From NCBI GenBank assembly GCA_018903055.1, contig JAHIPW010000012.1:1-9620 (forward strand): a DNA stretch of 9,620 bases. The letters are read 5' to 3'. The notes under the pieces were generated by a model, which saw nothing but the letters and a program-made list of their open reading frames with translations, had not been told where the DNA came from and made no database searches. Below are positions 6,011-9,620 of the stretch, piece by piece; within the stretch, counting starts at the first letter, position 1; the number at the start of each line of letters is the position of its first letter. The position numbers were made by a program, and so were the translations under genes. This DNA is from DRGV01 sp018903055 [NCBI: bacterium]. Lineage in GTDB: Bacteria; UBP18; UBA7526.

Positions 6011-6823
6011 ATGAAAAAATACCGCACTAGAAATCTCAGGATCACCCCCCGGCCAAAGCATTTTAAAAGAAGAAGAAAGAAAATAAAAAACTTTTTTAAG
6101 AATACCCTTAAATTACTCTTCATCTTAATCATTGTCTCTTCTCTGGGATTTCTGGGGAAGTGGTTCTATGAGTTTCTTCATACCTCTTCGAGTTTTAATA
6201 TAGAGGAGATCGATATCCAGGGATTGAATCGGCTGAAAGAGAAGGAGATCCTCGATCTTCTATCCTTAGATCTTCCTCAGAATATATTTTACATCGATCT
6301 AAAAGAAGCACGAAAACGAATTGAAATCCATCCGCGCATTGCCGAGGCCATCATCCATCGTCGTCCTCCAAAGAGGGTCATCATCCAGGTCAGGGAGAGG
6401 GAGCCCATCGCCCTGATAAATCAAAAGGATTCCTTCCTGGGAGTAGATGTCTCAGGCGTTCCTTTCCCACTGATAGAGCCTCCGAAAGAGATCGATCTAC
6501 CCCTTATCACGGGAATAAGTTCAAGCGAAATAGTCATTGGCGAGGAATCAAATTCTACCGGTCTCAAGATGGCTCTGGACATTTTGAAGGTTATTCTCTC
6601 CCTGAAGGGAGACCTCTATGGCCAGGTCTCAGAAATAAATGTGGAAGATGGAATAACCCTCTATACCATAGAGGCTACTCGGGTTCGGATGGGAAGAGAG
6701 AACTTCCGGGAGCAACTCCTCAATCTCCAGGGGGTGCTCATTCACCTAAATAAGGAAAAGAAGAAAGCGGAATATATTGATTTAAGATTTAAGAATAAGG
6801 TCATCGTCAAGGAACGCAAATAA
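6011..6823 (+). CDS. ftsQ: Cell division protein FtsQ/DivIB
   Basis: FtsQ is a bitopic divisome protein that links early and late division proteins through its periplasmic or extracytoplasmic part. The 270-residue product starts with a very basic cytoplasmic tail (residues 1-32, rich in K and R), then one membrane segment (about 33-50, LKLLFILIIVSSLGFLG), then a POTRA domain starting at FNIEEIDIQGLNRLKEKEIL (about 62-131). The later part includes IHPRIAEAIIHRRPPKRVIIQVREREPIALI and DVSGVPFPL, typical of the FtsQ beta domain. Length and topology are normal for the family. No earlier in-frame start is apparent, and the start has only a weak ribosome site because a repeat abuts it. It sits between ddl and ftsA as in canonical dcw clusters. 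POTRA proteins diverge fast, so the call rests on topology plus position. Confidence 0.93.
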   Translation: MKKYRTRNLRITPRPKHFKRRRKKIKNFFKNTLKLLFILIIVSSLGFLGKWFYEFLHTSSSFNIEEIDIQGLNRLKEKEILDLLSLDLPQNIFYIDLKEARKRIEIHPRIAEAIIHRRPPKRVIIQVREREPIALINQKDSFLGVDVSGVPFPLIEPPKEIDLPLITGISSSEIVIGEESNSTGLKMALDILKVILSLKGDLYGQVSEINVEDGITLYTIEATRVRMGRENFREQLLNLQGVLIHLNKEKKKAEYIDLRFKNKVIVKERK

Positions 6824-6835
6824 GTCTCTGAAAAA

Positions 6836-6841
6836 TATAAT
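6836..6841 (+). promoter_or_regulatory. Candidate -10 box upstream of ftsA
   Basis: TATAAT, a perfect sigma-70-type -10 hexamer, lies in the 46-bp ftsQ-ftsA gap, 28 bp before the ftsA start. No good TTGACA-like box is visible at 16-18 bp spacing and there is no extended -10 TG. It could drive separate ftsA-ftsZ transcription, but one hexamer in an A/T-rich gap is weak evidence. Confidence 0.25.
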
Positions 6842-6848
6842 CTTAATC

Positions 6849-6866
6849 GACGAGCGTTAGCGAGGA
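6849..6866 (+). promoter_or_regulatory. Near-mirror motif with Shine-Dalgarno before ftsA
   Basis: GACGAGCGTTAGCGAGGA is almost identical (17 of 18) to the motif before ftsZ and related to that before murB. GAGGAG at 6862-6867 is the Shine-Dalgarno of ftsA, with GAGG ending four bases before the ATG. The core GAGCG-TTA-GCGAG reads nearly the same backwards on the same strand, so it is a mirror repeat rather than a hairpin. Confidence 0.6.
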
Positions 6867-6869
6867 GAA

Positions 6870-8105
6870 ATGGCGAAAGAAAACTTTGTTGTTGGACTGG
6901 ACATCGGCACTACCAAGATCTGTGCCATTGTAGGGAAAAGAGACCAGGAAGGAAGAATAGAGATCCTGGGCCTGGGTCTCAGTCCCTCTGAGGGTTTGCG
7001 CAAAGGGATGGTGGTCGATTTAGAACATACTGTCCAATCCATAACCAGGGCAATTGAGGAGGCGGAGGTTCAATCTGGGTTTGAGATAACCGGGGTCTAT
7101 GCCGGTATTGCCGGAGGACATATCGAGGGATTAAACAGGAGCGGGGCGGTGGCTGTTGCTCATCCCGGTAGGGAGATTACCAGGAGCGATGTGGAGCGGG
7201 CAATGAACGCTGCCCAGGTGGTAGCCATACCCCCGGACAGGGAAGTCATCCATGTCCTTTCCCAGGACTTTAGTATCGATGATCAAGATGGAATTAAAGA
7301 ACCAGTGGGTATGTCCGGAGTGAGACTGGAGGCTAGGATTCACATCGTCACCGGAGCAGTGGCTGCTGCCCAGAATATTGTAAGGAGCGTCAATCGGGCC
7401 GGCTTCCGGGTGGAAGACATTATCTTGCAGCCTTTGGCCTCAGCAGAGGCGGTCCTAACTCCAGAGGAGAGAGAGCTGGGAGTGGTTCTGGTGGACATCG
7501 GAGGAGGGACTTCAGATATCACCCTCTTCCTGGAGGGGAATGTCTGGCATACTGCGGTTCTCTCTGTGGGAGGGGAACAGGTAACCAATGACATCGCCAT
7601 CGGCCTCTCCACTCCCATCAGTGGCGCAGAGAGGATAAAGAAAAGCTATGGCTCTTGTCTCAGCTCCTTAGTGGGAGAGGAGGAGATGGTCTATATTCCC
7701 GGAATTGGGGGAAGGAAGGATCACCCCTTAAAGAGGAGGGTCCTGAGCGAGATAATTCAACCCAGAATGGAAGAGATATTCTCCCTGGTAAATGAAGAGA
7801 TAAGGAAGACCGGCTATGAGGACCTGGTCAATGCCGGAGTGGTCGTTACCGGTGGCGCTTCCTTATTGGAAGGGGTGGTTAAGTTAGCAGAGCAGGTTCT
7901 CGATGTCCCGGTGAGGCTCGGTCTACCCCAGGGAATCAAGGGGCTTTCCCAAAACATAAATAGTCCCATTTATGCCACCGGGATTGGTCTGGTTATGCAG
8001 GGCCTGAGATATCGTGCTCAGGGCCGGCCCTCAAGGTTCACCGAGGACCATCTCTTCACCAAGATCACAGACAGGATGAAGGAGTGGCTGAAAGAATTCT
8101 TTTAA
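6870..8105 (+). CDS. ftsA: Cell division protein FtsA (actin-like membrane anchor of the Z ring)
   Basis: FtsA is an actin-fold ATPase that tethers FtsZ to the membrane and recruits later division proteins. The 411-residue product shows phosphate 1 DIGTTK (residues 11-16), the FtsA-specific 1C subdomain (GVYAGIAGGHIEGLNRSG through ITRSDVERAMNAA), phosphate 2 VDIGGGTSDI (from D209), and the adenosine motif VVVTGGASLLEG (GGA at 328-330). The end, LFTKITDRMKEWLKEFF, is a typical C-terminal amphipathic membrane-targeting helix after a linker, so the protein is complete. The start is supported by GAGGAG just upstream. FtsA is normally followed at once by ftsZ, but here the two are 559 bp apart because the GxxExxY cassette lies between them, starting two bases after the ftsA stop. 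Confidence 0.97.
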   Translation: MAKENFVVGLDIGTTKICAIVGKRDQEGRIEILGLGLSPSEGLRKGMVVDLEHTVQSITRAIEEAEVQSGFEITGVYAGIAGGHIEGLNRSGAVAVAHPGREITRSDVERAMNAAQVVAIPPDREVIHVLSQDFSIDDQDGIKEPVGMSGVRLEARIHIVTGAVAAAQNIVRSVNRAGFRVEDIILQPLASAEAVLTPEERELGVVLVDIGGGTSDITLFLEGNVWHTAVLSVGGEQVTNDIAIGLSTPISGAERIKKSYGSCLSSLVGEEEMVYIPGIGGRKDHPLKRRVLSEIIQPRMEEIFSLVNEEIRKTGYEDLVNAGVVVTGGASLLEGVVKLAEQVLDVPVRLGLPQGIKGLSQNINSPIYATGIGLVMQGLRYRAQGRPSRFTEDHLFTKITDRMKEWLKEFF

Positions 8106-8106
8106 G

Positions 8107-8151
8107 CACAGATTCGCACAGATTTAAGACAGATTTTCACAGATCACAGAT
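8107..8151 (+). repeat. Left terminal inverted repeat (five CACAGAT-type cores)
   Basis: Cores CACAGAT, CACAGAT, ACAGAT, CACAGAT and CACAGAT start at 8107, 8117, 8129, 8138 and 8145. The spacers between them are 3, 5, 3 and 0 bases. It starts two bases after the ftsA stop codon and ends eight bases before the GxxExxY start. Confidence 0.9.
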
Positions 8152-8159
8152 AAAGTGAT

Positions 8160-8603
8160 ATGAAAAAAGAAAATAATGATTTTCTTGAGAAAGAATTAAG
8201 TTACAAGATAATGGGCTGTTTCTACGATGTCCGCAATAAATATGGTAGTGGGCATCATGAAAGGGTCTATGATCGGACTCTGGGAGAACAGTTCGAACTG
8301 AAGAATATTCGTTATATATCTCAACCAAGAATTGATATTTACTCTCTTGATACTGGCAAGAAGATAGCCATTTATGTTCCTGATAAACTGGTAGAGAATA
8401 AGATAATAGTTGAGATAAAAGCTAAACCCGTTACTTCAAAAGAAGACCAAAGACAGGTCATAGAATATTTGAAAGCCTCTAAATACGAAATTGCTTACTT
8501 AGTAAACTTTGGTGAAGAGGAATTTCATCCCCAAAGGTTTATTTACACTAACGACCGAAAACCATTTTTATCTACAGGAAAGGTAACTCCCCAGAATCTG
8601 TGA
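8160..8603 (+). CDS. GxxExxY protein (PD-(D/E)xK nuclease-like fold)
   Basis: The 147-residue product belongs to the GxxExxY family of small proteins related to the PD-(D/E)xK nuclease fold; the cellular role of the family is not established. The naming motif is present as GHHERVY (residues 31-37) after the usual LSYKIMGCFYDVRNKYGSG opening. The core follows the nuclease pattern: E34, D75 in VPDKLVENK, E85-x-K87 in IIVEIKAK, and glutamines in DQRQVIEYLK (97 and 99), then the conserved YLVNFG. All these residues are intact, so it does not look like a decayed gene. The ATG at 8160 has only a weak ribosome site (AAAGTG). The stop at 8601-8603 lies inside the right inverted repeat, so the last three residues or so are repeat-encoded. 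Base composition looks more A/T-rich than in the flanking fts genes, consistent with a foreign passenger. It is unrelated to cell division by sequence. Confidence 0.88.
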   Translation: MKKENNDFLEKELSYKIMGCFYDVRNKYGSGHHERVYDRTLGEQFELKNIRYISQPRIDIYSLDTGKKIAIYVPDKLVENKIIVEIKAKPVTSKEDQRQVIEYLKASKYEIAYLVNFGEEEFHPQRFIYTNDRKPFLSTGKVTPQNL

Positions 8604-8640
8604 TCTGTGGCTATCTGTAGACAATCTGTGAATATCTGTG
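8596..8640 (-). repeat. Right terminal inverted repeat (five ATCTGTG-type cores)
   Basis: This is the reverse complement of the left repeat. Cores ATCTGTG, ATCTGTG, ATCTGTA, ATCTGTG and ATCTGTG start at 8596, 8603, 8613, 8624 and 8634, with spacers 0, 3, 4 and 3 outside 7-bp cores (the middle core is 6 bp in both arms, giving the same 0, 3, 5, 3 mirrored spacing). All nine mismatches with the left arm fall between cores or at the variable edge of the middle core. It overlaps the end of the GxxExxY gene and stops two bases before the motif upstream of ftsZ. Confidence 0.9.
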
Positions 8641-8642
8641 CT

Positions 8643-8660
8643 GACGAGCGATAGCGAGGA
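8643..8660 (+). promoter_or_regulatory. Mirror motif with Shine-Dalgarno before ftsZ
   Basis: GACGAGCGATAGCGAGGA differs from the ftsA copy at one base. Its core GAGCG-ATA-GCGAG is a perfect mirror repeat. GAGGA at 8656-8660 is the Shine-Dalgarno, four bases before the ftsZ ATG. It lies outside the cassette, between the right inverted repeat and ftsZ. Confidence 0.6.
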
Positions 8661-8664
8661 AGAA

Positions 8665-9620
8665 ATGGCTATTGAATTTGAAGAAGAGATTCAGGTTCCC
8701 ACAAAGATAAAGGTTATTGGCCTGGGAGGGGGAGGGGGGAATGCTGTGGGAAGACTGGTGGACAGGAAGCTCCCCCAGGTGGATCTCATTGTGGCCAATA
8801 CCGATGCCCAAGCCCTGAAAGGTTGTCGAGTCTCCCAGAAGATTCAACTGGGCTGTAAGATCACCAAGGGCCTTGGTTCCGGAGCCGATCCCGAGATCGG
8901 CAAAAATGCTGCCTTAGAGGACAGGGAGAGGATACGGGAGGCCCTGGAGGAGGCAAACATCGTCTTTATCGCTGCCGGGTTAGGAGGGGGAACGGGAACC
9001 GGCGCTGCTCCAGTCGTTGCCCAGGTCTCGCGCTCTCTGGGTGCTCTGACCATCGCCATCGTTACCCTTCCCTTTACCTTTGAGGGAAGAAAGCGGGCCC
9101 TGGTGGCAGAGACGGGACTTAAGGAGCTGAAGCCCAAGGTAGATATTTTGATTGCCATTCCCAATCAAAAATTGATTGAACTGGTAAAGAAGGAGGATTC
9201 CATCATCCAGGCCTTTCAACCTGCAGATGACATCCTCTATCAGGGGGTTTCTTCCCTTTCAGACCTGGTGAGCCTTCCCGGATTGGTCAATGTAGACTTC
9301 GCAGATATTCACACGGTCATGAACTCTAAAGGAGAGGCCCTTTTGGGATTTGGAGAGGCGAAAGGAAATGGGCGCGCCCTTAACGCTGCTCGGTTGGCCC
9401 TGGCCAATCCCCTCTTAGAGGAAAAATCGATTACGAAAGCAAGAGGTGCCCTAATCAACATCACCGGACCCAAGGATCTTACCCTGAATGAAGTAAATGA
9501 GGTGATGAGCATTATCCATAAAGAGACAGATGACGATGCCCAGATTATCTTTGGTGCCGTAATAGATGAAAGACTTGAGGACCTCTTGAAGGTAACGGTG
9601 ATTGCCACGGGCCTGGAGGC
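8665..9620 (+). CDS. ftsZ: Cell division protein FtsZ (5' part, cut by window end)
   Basis: FtsZ is the tubulin-like GTPase that forms the cytokinetic ring. The frame is open from ATG 8665 to the window end, giving 318 complete codons. Read in order: GLGGGGGNAV (residues 19-28), VANTDAQAL, KGLGSGADPEIGKNAA, the tubulin signature GGGTGTG (107-113), PFTFEGRKR, IPNQKLIEL, QPADDILYQGV, and the T7 synergy loop NVDFAD (209-214) with D211 and D214 for GTP hydrolysis. The second domain continues through NITGPKDLTLNEVNEV to FGAVIDERLEDLLKVTVIATG. The rest of the C-terminal domain, linker and FtsA-binding tail lie outside the window. Some stretches diverge from common FtsZs (MNSKGEALLGFGEAKGNGRA where MGxAMMGxGEAxGExRA is usual), but all GTPase residues seen are intact. 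Confidence 0.96.
   Translation, partial: MAIEFEEEIQVPTKIKVIGLGGGGGNAVGRLVDRKLPQVDLIVANTDAQALKGCRVSQKIQLGCKITKGLGSGADPEIGKNAALEDRERIREALEEANIVFIAAGLGGGTGTGAAPVVAQVSRSLGALTIAIVTLPFTFEGRKRALVAETGLKELKPKVDILIAIPNQKLIELVKKEDSIIQAFQPADDILYQGVSSLSDLVSLPGLVNVDFADIHTVMNSKGEALLGFGEAKGNGRALNAARLALANPLLEEKSITKARGALINITGPKDLTLNEVNEVMSIIHKETDDDAQIIFGAVIDERLEDLLKVTVIATGLE

Larger units (their letters stand above)
8107..8640 (+). mobile_element. GxxExxY gene cassette bounded by 45-bp terminal inverted repeats
   Basis: A 534-bp unit interrupts the usual ftsA-ftsZ junction. It consists of a left repeat, one gene for a GxxExxY-family protein, and a right repeat that is the reverse complement of the left (36 of 45 positions identical, no gaps). 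It contains no transposase and no other gene. No target-site duplication is visible at the outer edges (TTTTAAG left, CTGACGAG right). The mobile nature is inferred from the TIR-like ends, the passenger gene and the interruption of a conserved gene pair; it has not been shown. Confidence 0.6.

Noticed and set aside
8100-8646. Target-site duplication flanking the GxxExxY cassette
   Set aside because: The bases outside the two inverted repeats (TTTTAAG and CTGACGAG) share no direct repeat of useful length.

Overview
The window is a segment of a bacterial dcw (division and cell wall) cluster, all on the + strand, in the order murD (3' end only) - ftsW - murG - murC - murB - ddl - ftsQ - ftsA - [GxxExxY nuclease-like cassette] - ftsZ (5' part, cut by the window end). 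Gene content and order are those of an ordinary peptidoglycan-making, FtsZ-dividing bacterium. The intergenic repeat style and the GxxExxY gene fit an uncultivated candidate-phylum lineage better than a model phylum. That placement is inference, and the sequence does not settle the phylum.

Layout: murD/ftsW and ftsW/murG are joined by 4-bp ATGA stop/start overlaps. From murG onward the genes are separated by gaps of about 45-170 bp, and most of these gaps are filled by short-period repeats: 10-bp units at 2341-2465, 8-bp units at 3848-3912, 7-bp units at 4841-4903, and 7-bp-like units within a long imperfect hairpin at 5871-5982 followed by 5984-6004. Three of these arrays run in one orientation and then in the complementary orientation, so a transcript could fold into a long hairpin. 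The ftsQ-ftsA gap has no array but carries a perfect TATAAT box. A short near-mirror motif, CGAGC(G)-N-AGCGAGG, sits directly before murB, ftsA and ftsZ and contains their Shine-Dalgarno sequence.

Two insert-like structures stand out. The first is a 534-bp unit (8107-8640) between ftsA and ftsZ: a GxxExxY-family PD-(D/E)xK-fold gene flanked by 45-bp terminal inverted repeats. Each repeat holds five (C)ACAGAT cores at identical spacing, and all mismatches lie between the cores. The second is an apparent 51-bp, 17-codon, in-frame palindromic insertion within ddl, bounded by a 6-bp direct duplication (AGGATC).

Functionally, MurC, MurD and MurB act in cytoplasmic UDP-MurNAc-peptide synthesis, Ddl supplies D-Ala-D-Ala, MurG makes lipid II, and FtsW polymerises lipid II at the septum. 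FtsQ, FtsA and FtsZ are divisome components: FtsZ is the ring, FtsA its membrane anchor, and FtsQ a bitopic POTRA protein. The GxxExxY gene has no evident role in this pathway and looks like a passenger.
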